Assembly (NCBI RefSeq): GCF_021655555.1 | Contig: NZ_AP023086.1 | Location: forward strand, 1,746,001 to 1,810,000 | Origin: Marinagarivorans cellulosilyticus | GTDB taxonomy: Bacteria; Pseudomonadota; Gammaproteobacteria; Pseudomonadales; Cellvibrionaceae | DNA length: 64,000 bases | Direction of reading: 5' to 3' | Shown here: positions 33,427 to 42,701 of the stretch, in pieces | Numbering within the stretch: the first letter of the stretch is position 1 | How the letters are laid out: every line of letters starts with the position of its first letter | Notes under the pieces: model-generated | Database searches by the model: none | What the model was told of the DNA's origin: nothing | The model's input: only the letters and a program-made list of their open reading frames with translations | Translations under genes and position numbers: made by a program

Positions 33427-34827
33427 CTATTTGTCAATACTTTTTAGTGTTTTTTCGATGTTTTCCGATTGCTCTTCGAGAACATCTGAAGATCGCTTTT
33501 CTAAAATTTTTGTTATGCGTGACATTCCAGGTATTTTTTCTAATTTTGATATTGAAATATTTAATTTTGAGCTTGTTTCGAGTGCATCGATTAACGGGTG
33601 GTCTGATGTGTCGTAGTTTGATATCAATTTTCCGGGGTTTTCTGCACTGACATCTAATAGGTTGTAGAGAAGTTTTATTCTCAATTCCGTAGAGATACTG
33701 TCTTTTTCAATTGATTCGATTTGACTGGAAAGCCCTTCGAAAGTTTTGCTTAAAACTTCTTTGTGTGTGTATTCTTCTACAAGTCGTTTTGATAGGTTTG
33801 ACTTTTTATTTGACGAGTATGCCAGCCAAACTAAAGGGATATATAGTGGTATTATGGCTGCCATCAGTCGAGGTGATTCGTAAATTATTGTCTCCAGATC
33901 TTTTCCTGTAGTCAATAAATATGCGTTGACGATAAATGGAATTAGGGAAACTGTTACGAGTCCGACAATTGACCAATTAAATATTTTATTTAGAGCTTCT
34001 CCTGAATCTATTTCGGATTTTCGTTTTTCACTAAATGCATGACTTAAACCTGCTGTCATTGCATCTGGAAGTAGGTCTTTTATTTTCTGCGATGTTGCAG
34101 AGTGCTCTGAATTCCATTTGCTAATTTTTGTCGTGACTATTTTTGACTGCTCGTCAATAAAAGAATTTTGTTTCTTTTGTGATTCGTTAATTAAAGTGTT
34201 TATAGTCGACTGTGTCGATTCAATTTCGTTTTTCAGTTCATCATAAGCCACCTGTAGCTCGCCTTGAAGGCCGGGCACAAATTTTTCTAGTCCCGTTTCG
34301 CTGTCATTTTCGTTATATCCGAATATTTCTAAGTGGGCCTCTTCAACTTCTTCCTTCTTTTTTGATATGGCCTTATGTAGTAGTCCTATCTTTGTAGATG
34401 TCTCTGTCCCTGATGCGGAGAGTTCTTTTAGTTTCTCAACTAATCCGACGTATTCATCAAGGTTTGATAACAGTGAATTCATATCTTCCGATTTGTTTTC
34501 AAACAGTCTTATTTTTTCTAATACTTCTTTTGATGCTGAGGCCGCGGCCGTTACGTCTTCTTTTTTTCTAAGTGAATCTTCGTGTGCTTCTTTTGTTGCT
34601 AGGCTTATTTTTTTAATTTGACCTAGTGCTAACTCAGCTGCTTCTTTAGCGTCAAGCGCTCTGTTCCTGTATTCAGATGTTTTTTTTGCTGCCTGTCTTG
34701 CTTCAGCTTCTAGTTCAGGGGGGCGTTTTGAAATTTCATCACTTAAAGTTTTCAAGTCGCTTTTTATAATTTCGACTTCTTTCCAGAGTTTGACCCGCTC
34801 TTCGTCTAGGTATTCTTTTGAGATCAT
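33427..34827 (-). CDS. Coiled-coil membrane protein of unknown function
   Basis: 466 residues from ATG 34827, chosen because GAGGA lies eight bases upstream; the frame opens five codons earlier at a TTG. Residues 1-260 are almost continuous coiled coil rich in Glu/Lys/Ala (DAKEAAELALGQIKKISLAT, ISKKKEEVEEAHLEIFGYNE). Two helices (about 284-306 and 322-342) precede a C-terminal coiled part (EEYTHKEVLSKTFEGLSSQI). The topology suggests a cytoplasmic rod anchored in the inner membrane, like some phage-defence or stress scaffolds, but I cannot name the family. It is the first gene of the minus-strand cassette next to the island end. Confidence 0.6.
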   Translation of the reverse strand: MISKEYLDEERVKLWKEVEIIKSDLKTLSDEISKRPPELEAEARQAAKKTSEYRNRALDAKEAAELALGQIKKISLATKEAHEDSLRKKEDVTAAASASKEVLEKIRLFENKSEDMNSLLSNLDEYVGLVEKLKELSASGTETSTKIGLLHKAISKKKEEVEEAHLEIFGYNENDSETGLEKFVPGLQGELQVAYDELKNEIESTQSTINTLINESQKKQNSFIDEQSKIVTTKISKWNSEHSATSQKIKDLLPDAMTAGLSHAFSEKRKSEIDSGEALNKIFNWSIVGLVTVSLIPFIVNAYLLTTGKDLETIIYESPRLMAAIIPLYIPLVWLAYSSNKKSNLSKRLVEEYTHKEVLSKTFEGLSSQIESIEKDSISTELRIKLLYNLLDVSAENPGKLISNYDTSDHPLIDALETSSKLNISISKLEKIPGMSRITKILEKRSSDVLEEQSENIEKTLKSIDK

Positions 34828-34899
34828 TATTTTTATCCTCAATCTTGGCGGGTTTTTGGTATTGGTTATGTTTTCGAAACTCTAAGTTTAATTTAATAA

Positions 34900-34994
34900 G
34901 CCCCACCCTAATTTTCAGGGCCGTCGGAGGCAGGACGCCGACGCAGAGCGTACAGGGATGTATTCAAAGCGTGCCCAGAAAGTTAGGGTGGGGC
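34900..34994. repeat. 95-bp inverted-repeat element at the island's right side
   Basis: GCCCCACCCTAA (34900-34911) is mirrored by TTAGGGTGGGGC (34983-34994). Inside, GTCGG/CCGAC forms a second stem, and the core reads GCAGAGCGTACAGGGATGTA. The element is GC-rich in an AT-rich surrounding and lies between the coiled-coil gene and nrdA. The core is like intergenic repeats I know from marine gammaproteobacteria, but copy number cannot be checked here. Confidence 0.55.
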
Positions 34995-35074
34995 GGCCGT
35001 GCGAAGGGCGATCTAATCTCAACCAGCCCATGATCCACTCCACAAAAAAACATCCCAAGTTAAATATCCAGCTG

Positions 35075-35106
35075 AAAAAAAGGCCCGATACCTTTCGATA
35101 TCGAGC
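35075..35106 (-). terminator. Rho-independent terminator of nrdA
   Basis: On the minus strand GGCTCGATA / TATCGGGCC (one G-T pair, loop TCGAAAGG) is followed by seven T. It lies 14 bases past the nrdA stop and implies that nrdA is not read through into any downstream nrdB. Confidence 0.85.
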
Positions 35107-35120
35107 CCCTTCGTCAGATC

Positions 35121-38012
35121 CTACTGACAAGCCTCACAATCAGGATCATCCAGCGAACATGCCTGTGGCACTGCGGCGGGGCCGCTGGCCATTACGTTGG
35201 TCTCATCACCGGAGGCCACCTTGTTGTGGCTGCCGCGCTCTACCGTGGACTTCTCGGTGCTAGAAGCGGCCAAGGCGCGCAAATAGTAAGTGGTTTTAAG
35301 GCCGCTGTACCATGCCATGCGGTAGGTAACGTCTAGTTTTTTACCGCTGGCGCCAGCGATGTACAAGTTTAAGCTTTGCGCTTGATCGATCCACTTTTGG
35401 CGACGGCTTGCGGCATCTACCAACCAGCGTGGCTCTACCTCAAAGGCTGTGGCGTACATTACTTTTAAATCTTCCGGTACACGGTCGATTTTTTGTAACG
35501 AACCTTCGTAGTACTTAAGATCGTTAATCATCACGTTATCCCACAAGCCGCGCTCTTTTAAGTCGCGCACAAGGTAAGGGTTAACCACGGTGAACTCGCC
35601 AGAAAGGTTCGATTTAACATACAAGTTTTGGTACGTAGGCTCGATAGACTGGCTAACACCGGTAATGTTCGCAATGGTTGCCGTAGGAGCAATAGCCATT
35701 ACGTTAGAGTTACGCATGCCTTGGGTTTTTACTTTTTCGCGCAGAGTGTCCCAATCGAGCGTGGTGTCGTGGTTCATTTCGATGAACTGCTCGCCACGGT
35801 TTTCCTCAAGGATTTTGATGGAATCGATAGGCAGAATGCCCTTGCTCCACAAAGAACCATCGTAGGTGCCATAGCTGCCGCGCTCGGCGGCTAGCTCGCT
35901 AGAAGCCTCGATGGCGTGGTAGCTGATAAGCTCCATAGACTCGTCGGCGAACTGCACGGCCTCTTTACTGCTGTAGGCAATGTGCTGCTTATACAGGGCA
36001 TCTTGGAAGCCCATAATGCCCATGCCTACAGGGCGGTGGCGCATGTTACTGGTGCGGGCAGCCGGTACACTGTAGTAGTTAATGTCGATAACGTTATCGA
36101 GCATGCGCACAGCGGTTTTAATGGTAGCGGCCACTTTAGCTTTGTTTAGCTTGCCATCTTCCACGTGCTGCGCCAAGTTAACCGAGCCCAAGTTACACAC
36201 GGCAATTTCTTCGTCGGCTTTGGTATTAAGGGTAATTTCGGTACACAAGTTAGACGAGTGAATAACGCCGGCGTGTTGCTGCGGGCTACGCAAGTTACAG
36301 GCGTCTTTAAAGGTGATCCACGGGTGGCCTGTTTCAAACAGCATGCCCAACATTTTGCGCCACAAGTCGAGTGCACGCACGGTTTTGAACAAACGGATTT
36401 TACCTTCGGCCGCCATTTGCTCGTACTCTTCGTAGCGCTCTTCGAAGGCTTTGCCGAATAAATCGTGTAGGTCGGGTGCGTCGTGTGGCGAGAACAGCGT
36501 CCATTCTTTATCTTCGAACATGCGCTTCATGAACAAATCGGGTACCCAGTTAGCGGTGTTCATATCGTGGGTACGGCGGCGGTCGTCGCCGGTGTTTTTA
36601 CGCAGCTCTAGGAATTCTTCAATATCCAAGTGCCAAGTTTCTAAGTAAGCACACACAGCGCCTTTGCGCTTGCCGCCTTGGTTAACCGCAACAGCGGTAT
36701 CGTTAGCCACTTTAAGGAAAGGCACAACACCTTGTGATTTACCGTTGGTGCCTTTGATGTAAGCGCCTAGCGAGCGTACTGGCGTCCAGTCGTTACCTAA
36801 GCCGCCGGCAAACTTACTGAGCATGGCATTATCTTGAATAGCGCCGTAAATGCCGTGTAGGTCGTCGGGCACGGTGGTGAGGTAACAAGAGGATAACTGC
36901 GGGCGCAAGGTGCCAGCGTTAAACAAGGTAGGTGTAGAGCACATGTAGTCGAACGAGCTAAGCAAGCGGTAAAACTCGATGGCGCGCTCGTTCTTTTCTT
37001 CTTCGCGCTCGGCAAGGCCCATGGCTACACGCATAAAGAAAATTTGCGGCAATTCAATGCGCACGCCGTCGCTGTGAATAAAGTAGCGGTCGTACAGGGT
37101 TTGCAAACCTAAGTAGGTAAATTGCAAATCGCGCTCGGCAATAATGGCTTTGCCCAGTAAGTCGAGGTCAAATTCTTTAAGCGCGGGTGATAATAGCTCT
37201 AGCTCTACGCCTTTTTCGATGTAAGCCGGTAGGGCTTCGCAGTAAAACTTACCCATTTCGCTTTGGGTGGCTTTATCGGCCACGCCTAAAAAGCGCAGGG
37301 CTTCGCAGCGTAATTTGTCGAGCAATAAGCGCGAGGTAGCGTAAGTGTATTCTGGCTCGCGCTCTACCAGTGTGCGTGAAGAAATTACCAATGCGGTGTT
37401 TACGTCGTCTTCGGTTACGCCGTCGTAAAGGTTGCGCATGGCTTCGGTAAGAATGGCGCTAGGCTCAGTGTGGCTAAGGCCGGCGCAGGCTTCGGTGACC
37501 AAGGTGTTTAAGCGAATCACATCCAATGGTAATAAAGAGCCATCGGCTTGCTTAACGTTAACATCGGGGTATTTGAATTCGGTGCGGCTTAAATTCTTTT
37601 GCGCTTCGCGCAGTTTGGCGCGCTCGGTACGGTAAATAACGTAATCGCGGGCCACTTTGTGCTCGCCGGCGCGCATTAGGATTAGTTCTACTTGGTCTTG
37701 AATTTCTTCGATGTGGATAGTGCCACCCGATGGCATACGACGGCGGAAGGTAGAGCTAATTTGATTGGTGAGCTTTTCTACCGTTTCGTGAATACGGCTA
37801 GAAGCAGCGGCAACACCGCCTTCAACGGCCAAAAAGGCTTTAGTCATCGCGATGCTGATTTGGTCGTCGTTGTAAGGTACGACAGTGCCGTTGCGCTTAA
37901 TAACACGCAATTGCCCAGGTGCATTGGCAGCCATATTAGAGGGTGCTGTAGCTGGCGTTGTTGGAGCGCCTTTTTGGGGGGCGGCCGGTGTTGAATCTGC
38001 ATCTGTTTGCAT
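35121..38012 (-). CDS. nrdA: Ribonucleoside-diphosphate reductase class Ia, alpha subunit
   Basis: 963 residues, the same length class as Pseudomonas NrdA with two ATP-cones. ATP-cone 1 (about 32-125: RVIKRNGTVVPYNDDQISIA) carries the VxKRxG motif; a degenerate second cone follows (about 140-225). The catalytic barrel has STPTLFNAGTLRPQLSSCYL, NLCTEITLNTK with active-site Cys and Asn/Glu, and the C-terminal redox pair in CSLDDPDCEACQ (Cys-959, Cys-962). It reduces ribonucleoside diphosphates to deoxy forms in the cytoplasm and needs NrdB, which is not found in this window. The terminator right after it and the island downstream suggest that the island separates nrdA from nrdB, which is inference. 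Confidence 0.95.
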   Translation of the reverse strand: MQTDADSTPAAPQKGAPTTPATAPSNMAANAPGQLRVIKRNGTVVPYNDDQISIAMTKAFLAVEGGVAAASSRIHETVEKLTNQISSTFRRRMPSGGTIHIEEIQDQVELILMRAGEHKVARDYVIYRTERAKLREAQKNLSRTEFKYPDVNVKQADGSLLPLDVIRLNTLVTEACAGLSHTEPSAILTEAMRNLYDGVTEDDVNTALVISSRTLVEREPEYTYATSRLLLDKLRCEALRFLGVADKATQSEMGKFYCEALPAYIEKGVELELLSPALKEFDLDLLGKAIIAERDLQFTYLGLQTLYDRYFIHSDGVRIELPQIFFMRVAMGLAEREEEKNERAIEFYRLLSSFDYMCSTPTLFNAGTLRPQLSSCYLTTVPDDLHGIYGAIQDNAMLSKFAGGLGNDWTPVRSLGAYIKGTNGKSQGVVPFLKVANDTAVAVNQGGKRKGAVCAYLETWHLDIEEFLELRKNTGDDRRRTHDMNTANWVPDLFMKRMFEDKEWTLFSPHDAPDLHDLFGKAFEERYEEYEQMAAEGKIRLFKTVRALDLWRKMLGMLFETGHPWITFKDACNLRSPQQHAGVIHSSNLCTEITLNTKADEEIAVCNLGSVNLAQHVEDGKLNKAKVAATIKTAVRMLDNVIDINYYSVPAARTSNMRHRPVGMGIMGFQDALYKQHIAYSSKEAVQFADESMELISYHAIEASSELAAERGSYGTYDGSLWSKGILPIDSIKILEENRGEQFIEMNHDTTLDWDTLREKVKTQGMRNSNVMAIAPTATIANITGVSQSIEPTYQNLYVKSNLSGEFTVVNPYLVRDLKERGLWDNVMINDLKYYEGSLQKIDRVPEDLKVMYATAFEVEPRWLVDAASRRQKWIDQAQSLNLYIAGASGKKLDVTYRMAWYSGLKTTYYLRALAASSTEKSTVERGSHNKVASGDETNVMASGPAAVPQACSLDDPDCEACQ

Positions 38013-38191
38013 GGGTATCTCCTAAGGTGCGCTGTACTTGTGCTTGTATTGTGGCGGCTAATTATTCGAGTGTGCGTCGGTCTAACGTGACCTAAAAAAA
38101 TGTCATTTTGTAGTGCCGAACGACAGTGCTTTACCGGCGCACTAAAAAATGTACGAGATGTGTACAAAATAGCGCGCCAAAACTGAGCAAA

Positions 38192-38239
38192 ACACCATAT
38201 GTTGGGGGTCGTGCTGTATCGGGCTACAAGATAATGCGG
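38192..38239. promoter_or_regulatory. Putative NrdR box pair upstream of nrdA
   Basis: ACACCATATGTTGGGG (38192-38207) and CTACAAGATAATGCGG (38224-38239) resemble the palindromic NrdR box (consensus near acaCwAtATaTwGtgt). Their starts are 32 bases apart, the three-turn spacing known for NrdR box pairs. They lie about 180 bases upstream of the nrdA start. The second box is weaker. Confidence 0.45.
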
Positions 38240-38301
38240 TTTGGGCAAAGTTGCAACTGGAGGAAGCAGGGGGAAAATTGTGTGTAAATTGTGGGTATTT
38301 C

Positions 38302-38310
38302 TGTGGACAA
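38302..38310 (-). promoter_or_regulatory. DnaA-box-like site upstream of nrdA
   Basis: TTGTCCACA on the minus strand differs by one base from the consensus TTATCCACA. E. coli nrdAB is controlled by DnaA boxes, so a role is possible. A single site is weak evidence; a second match (38450-38458) lies inside the holA coding end. Confidence 0.3.
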
Positions 38311-38418
38311 CTGGCGCCAAGGGCCGCCGTTATTGACGCGGCGCAAAGTGGTGTGGCGCATATGTTCGCAAAGACAATTATATTTTATGGCGCCAGCTTT
38401 TTATGCCGAAATAAACCT

Positions 38419-39468
38419 TTACTGATTAAGCTGTTGCTGAAGCGCTTTTGTGGACAAAGCACGCACGCCAGAAAGCATTAATGTAATGTCGTTAATTAAG
38501 CCCCAAGCATCTTGTTTACTGGCGCCCTTAATGGCGCGGTCGGCCAGCGCGCACTGGCGTAATAGCAGGCGCAGTTGGCCCGCTTTTAAGCGGCCCAAGG
38601 CTTGGCGTACTAAGGGTATGCGTTTGTCGAAAATACCGTGTTGTTTAGCCACGCTTTCAATGCTGCCACCGCTTTGCTTGGTAAACAGTAGTGCATTGAG
38701 GGCGCGAATTTCGCGCGATAGCGCCCATAAAATAATGGTGGCTTCGGTGCCTTCTTCGCGCAGGCCTTGCAGTGTACGTGTGGCGGCGCGTGCATCGCCA
38801 CCGGTGGCGCGGTCTACTAGGGTGAAGATATCGTAACGGGCGCTGTCGACGACGGCATTGGCCATAGTGCGGCCGTCAATCACGCCATCGTCGCTAACGA
38901 GCTTAAGTTTTTGAATTTCTTGTACGCAAGCCAGTAGGTTGCCTTCGACTTTGCTGGCGAGTATGCCTACGGCATCGCTGCTGGCACGCAAGCCTTCAGA
39001 CTTTAAGCGCAAATCGACCCAGCGCGGGAAAAACTTGGGGCTAATAGGCCATATTTGCAGTGTGCCGCCCACGCTATCGACGGCTTTAAACCATTTGGCG
39101 TTTTGCGTGGCGCGGTCAATTTTGGGGAAGACCAGTATTAGCAGGGTGTCTGGGCTTGGGTTTTTACAGTATTCCAGCAGTGCTTGTTTGGCGGCATCGT
39201 TGGGTTTGGCGGTGTGGCTGCGCACCTCGATAATTTTGCGCTCGGCGAACAGGCTCATGCTGTTGGCGCTTTGCAGCAGTTGTTGCCAGTCGAGGTTGGC
39301 GTCGGTGTGGTACAGCTCGCGCTCGCTAAAGCCTTGTGTGCGGGCGGCTTGGCGCAGCATGTCGCAGGATTCTTGCACTAATAGCGGTTCGTCGCCGGTG
39401 ATAAAGTAAACCGGCAGTAACGGGCTGCTGCAGTGGTTTTGCAGTTGTTCTGCATTAATGCGTGCCAT
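38419..39468 (-). CDS. holA: DNA polymerase III subunit delta
   Basis: 349 residues. N-terminal LLPVYFITGDEPLLVQESCD (Walker-A-like region of the delta clamp-loader fold), then ERKIIEVRSHTAKPNDAAKQ, LILVFPKIDRATQNAKWFKA and the C-terminal collar domain with DARAATRTLQGLREEGTEAT. It opens the sliding clamp as part of the clamp loader in replication. Its start overlaps lptE by 14 bases, the usual lptE-holA order after leuS in gammaproteobacteria. Confidence 0.92.
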   Translation of the reverse strand: MARINAEQLQNHCSSPLLPVYFITGDEPLLVQESCDMLRQAARTQGFSERELYHTDANLDWQQLLQSANSMSLFAERKIIEVRSHTAKPNDAAKQALLEYCKNPSPDTLLILVFPKIDRATQNAKWFKAVDSVGGTLQIWPISPKFFPRWVDLRLKSEGLRASSDAVGILASKVEGNLLACVQEIQKLKLVSDDGVIDGRTMANAVVDSARYDIFTLVDRATGGDARAATRTLQGLREEGTEATIILWALSREIRALNALLFTKQSGGSIESVAKQHGIFDKRIPLVRQALGRLKAGQLRLLLRQCALADRAIKGASKQDAWGLINDITLMLSGVRALSTKALQQQLNQ

Positions 39469-40024
39469 GGCTGCTGCTCGTGTGGGCGCTGGTGCTTTGG
39501 GTGCTTTGTGCTGGCACTGTTAGGGTGTTTGTATGGCTCATGCTTTGCAGCAAAATGCGGTTGATGAGTTCTTGCCGCATTTCTTTGACGAGGGTTTGCT
39601 GCTCTTCGGCTTTGGCTAAGTTGGTGCCGGGAATAAAGTCGTATACCCGCTGGGTGGTTAGGGTGGTGGGCAATGCAGGCTGCGCGCCTTTGGGGGTGTA
39701 GCTGTAGGCAATTTCTAGGCGCAACTCGTACTGGGCTGCCGCGCCAATACTGGTAACGGCTACGGTGCGCTTTTCGAGCTCTTCGGTATCTAACCAGAGC
39801 GTGAGTGGTGCGCTGGGGGTAATTTTTACGCCGCGGCGTACCAAGGTTTGCTGCAGTTGGCGAGCAATTGCGGCGTAAGGGTCGGCGGTTTTTAAGGCGA
39901 GCTCTGGCGGCAATTGCCCTTTATTAAAGCCGCGAAGTTGCCAGCCACAAGCGGTAATGGTGAGGGCCAATAAGCCGATTAAGGCAAACCGAAGTGATGT
40001 TAAACGCGGCGTGGCTGAGGGCAT
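39455..40024 (-). CDS. lptE: LPS-assembly lipoprotein LptE
   Basis: 189 residues from ATG 40024; a longer frame to 40096 adds 24 residues with no signal-peptide logic. The lipoprotein signal ends at LTITAC (lipobox, then GWQLRGFNKG, a conserved LptE start). The mature part has LKTADPYAAIARQLQQTLVR and YDFIPGTNLAKAEEQQTLVK. LptE plugs the LptD barrel that inserts LPS in the outer membrane. It lies between leuS and holA with overlap to holA. No strong ribosome-binding site is seen. Confidence 0.88.
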   Translation of the reverse strand: MPSATPRLTSLRFALIGLLALTITACGWQLRGFNKGQLPPELALKTADPYAAIARQLQQTLVRRGVKITPSAPLTLWLDTEELEKRTVAVTSIGAAAQYELRLEIAYSYTPKGAQPALPTTLTTQRVYDFIPGTNLAKAEEQQTLVKEMRQELINRILLQSMSHTNTLTVPAQSTQSTSAHTSSSHGTH

Positions 40025-40109
40025 GGTTAGCGGGTCTCGAGTAGCGGGTGGCAGGCAATACTGATTGTAGTGAATGCGCCTTGCACCTAGGTGCAAGGCG
40101 GGCGGCGCT

Positions 40110-42701
40110 TTAGTTGGCGACGATATTAACCAGCTTGCCAGGCACTACGATCACTTTGCGCACGGTTTTATCGTCGATAAAACGCATAACGTTTTCGTCG
40201 GCCATAGCGGCTTTTTCGGCGTCGCCTTTGCTGACATCGGCCGGTAGTTCGAGCTTGCTGCGCACTTTGCCATTAACCTGTACCACAATCGTTACGCTTG
40301 CACGCACTAGGGCGGCTTCGTCCACTTTGGGCCAAGGTGCATCCAGCAAATTGCTGCCGTGCCCTAAGCCTTGCCAGAGTGCATGGCAGGCATGGGGGAT
40401 AATCGGCGCAAGCATAACCACGGCGGATTCTAGCGCCTCGCGCTCTACCGCTAAGCCCAGTGGTGTGGCGCGGTCGGCGTTGCGGCTGACGTCGTTTAGC
40501 AATTCCATAACGGCGGCAATGGCGGTATTAAACGTTTGGCGGCGGCCAAAATCATCGCTGACTTTGTTGATGGTTTCGTGCGTTTTGCGGCGCAAATCGG
40601 TATGCGTGGTCGTTAGCGCATCTACCGTAAGCGGGCCGGGTTCACCAGCTTCCAAATGTAGGTGTACGGCGCGCCATAGTTTTTTAATAAAGCGGCTGGC
40701 GCCTTCTACGCCGGAATCTGTCCACTCTAGGCTTTGCTCTGGTGGTGCGGCAAACATGCTGAATAGGCGAATGGTATCGGCGCCGTATTCGCGCACCACG
40801 TACTCTGGGTCTACCCCGTTGTTTTTCGATTTGCTCATTTTGATCACGCCGCCAAATTCTAGCGGTTGCTCGGTTTCGGCATGGAAGGCGTTGATCATTT
40901 TGCCTTTTTCGTCGCGCTCAACGCGGACATCGGCGGGGGCTATCCACTCGGTGCGACCGCCTTCTTTAATAAAGAAGGATTCGGCGTTTACCATGCCTTG
41001 GCACAGCAGGCGGTCGAAAGGCTCGTCGCAGTTTACTAGGCCTTCATCGCGCATGAGTTTGTGGAAAAAACGGGCATACAACAAGTGCAAAATGGCGTGT
41101 TCGATACCGCCGACATATTGGTCCACCGGTAGCCAGTAATTGGCTTTGTCGGGGTCTAGCATGCTATCGGCATTGGGGCTGGTGTAGCGCGCGTAGTACC
41201 AGCTAGATTCCATAAAGGTATCGAAGGTATCGGTTTCGTGCTCGCCTGCTTGGCCGTCGATATTGCCTTTGCGCCATTCGGGGTCGGCTTTAATGGGCGA
41301 TTGCACGCCGTCCATTTCGACTTCTTCGGGTAGCAATATAGGCAGCTTGTGCGCCGGTACGGGAATTTCGCCACCGGCGGCTAAATTAAAGATGGGGATG
41401 GGGGTGCCCCAGTAGCGCTGGCGCGAAACGCCCCAATCGCGCAAGCGGTAATTGGTGGTGGCGCGGCCTTTGTTGGCGGCCTCTAAGGTTTGCACGATGG
41501 CGGTAAAGGCGCCGTTAAAATCGAGGCCATCGAATTCGCCCGAGTTAACCAGTACGCCTTTGTCGGTAAATGCGGCTTCGGCCAAGTTGATTTCGGTACT
41601 GTCGCTAGGGGCGATCACTTGGTTAATGGCAAGGTTGTACTTTTTGGCAAATTCGTAATCGCGCTCGTCGTGTGCGGGCACAGCCATAACGGCACCGGAG
41701 CCGTAATCCATCAATACGTAGTTGGCTACCCAAACGCTAACGGGCTCGCCGGTAATGGGGTGGGCAGCGGTAATGCCGGTATCAAAGCCTTTTTTCTCCA
41801 TGGTGGCCATGTCGGCTTCGCTGACCGATTGCACTTTGCAGGCTTCGATAAAGGCGGCTAGCTCGGCATTGGTTTTGGCCAGCTCTAGTGCGATGGGGTG
41901 CTGGGCAGCCAAGCTTACGTAGGTGACGCCCATAATGGTATCTGGGCGGGTGGTATAGACCTCGAAGCCTGTGTGCTCGGCTACCGGCGTTGTTAAGTCG
42001 AAGCGCATTTCTACACCGCGGCTTTTGCCTATCCAGTTGCGCTGCATGGTTTTAACTTGCTCGGGCCAATGCGGTAGTTTATCTAAGTCGTTGAGCAGTT
42101 CTTCGGCGTAATCGGTAATGCGGATAAACCACTGCGGGATTTCTTTTTTCTCGACATTGGTGCCACAACGCCAGCAGCAGCCATCTTCGACTTGCTCGTT
42201 AGCTAATACGGTTTCGTCTACTGGGCACCAGTTAACGGTAGATACCTTTTTGTAGGCCAAACCTTTTTCGTACAGGCGCGTGAAGAACCATTGCTCCCAC
42301 TTGTAGTAGTCGGGTTTGCAGGTGGTGACTTCGCGGCTCCAATCAAAACCAAAGCCTAGGGCTTTAAGTTGGTCGCGCATGTAGTCGGTGTTGCTGTACG
42401 TCCATTTTGCCGGTGCGGTATTGTTTTTGATGGCGGCGTTTTCGGCCGGTAAACCAAATGCATCCCAACCCATAGGGTGCAATACGTTTTTGCCCAGCAT
42501 GCGCTGATAGCGCGAAATAACGTCGGTAATGGTGTAGTTGCGAACATGCCCCATATGAAGGCGGCCACTGGGGTAGGGGAACATGGCAAGACAGTAGAAT
42601 TTTTCTTTGCTGGTATCTTCTGTTACCGCAAAGCTGTTGTTGTCTAACCAAAAACGCTGCGCGTCTTGTTCGATCTCGGACGGATTGTAATTCTCGTTCA
42701 T
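40110..42701 (-). CDS. leuS: Leucyl-tRNA synthetase
   Basis: 863 residues from ATG 42701 (MNENYNPSEIEQDAQRFWLD), the usual LeuS start and size; the open frame to 42749 adds 16 unlikely residues. HIGH-type motif YPSGRLHMGHVRNYT, the CP1 editing domain with TTRPDTIMGVTYV, the KMSKS loop in IKMSKSKNNGVDPEYV, and the tRNA-binding C-terminus ending in a VIVVPGKLVNIVAN extension. It charges tRNA-Leu. lptE and holA follow in the same direction. Confidence 0.95.
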   Translation of the reverse strand: MNENYNPSEIEQDAQRFWLDNNSFAVTEDTSKEKFYCLAMFPYPSGRLHMGHVRNYTITDVISRYQRMLGKNVLHPMGWDAFGLPAENAAIKNNTAPAKWTYSNTDYMRDQLKALGFGFDWSREVTTCKPDYYKWEQWFFTRLYEKGLAYKKVSTVNWCPVDETVLANEQVEDGCCWRCGTNVEKKEIPQWFIRITDYAEELLNDLDKLPHWPEQVKTMQRNWIGKSRGVEMRFDLTTPVAEHTGFEVYTTRPDTIMGVTYVSLAAQHPIALELAKTNAELAAFIEACKVQSVSEADMATMEKKGFDTGITAAHPITGEPVSVWVANYVLMDYGSGAVMAVPAHDERDYEFAKKYNLAINQVIAPSDSTEINLAEAAFTDKGVLVNSGEFDGLDFNGAFTAIVQTLEAANKGRATTNYRLRDWGVSRQRYWGTPIPIFNLAAGGEIPVPAHKLPILLPEEVEMDGVQSPIKADPEWRKGNIDGQAGEHETDTFDTFMESSWYYARYTSPNADSMLDPDKANYWLPVDQYVGGIEHAILHLLYARFFHKLMRDEGLVNCDEPFDRLLCQGMVNAESFFIKEGGRTEWIAPADVRVERDEKGKMINAFHAETEQPLEFGGVIKMSKSKNNGVDPEYVVREYGADTIRLFSMFAAPPEQSLEWTDSGVEGASRFIKKLWRAVHLHLEAGEPGPLTVDALTTTHTDLRRKTHETINKVSDDFGRRQTFNTAIAAVMELLNDVSRNADRATPLGLAVEREALESAVVMLAPIIPHACHALWQGLGHGSNLLDAPWPKVDEAALVRASVTIVVQVNGKVRSKLELPADVSKGDAEKAAMADENVMRFIDDKTVRKVIVVPGKLVNIVAN

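Noticed and set aside
40114..41139. 341-codon open frame on the plus strand
   Set aside because: Entirely antisense to leuS, whose protein is clearly conserved; the translation is low-complexity Ser/Thr-rich with no motif. A shadow frame of a GC-balanced gene.
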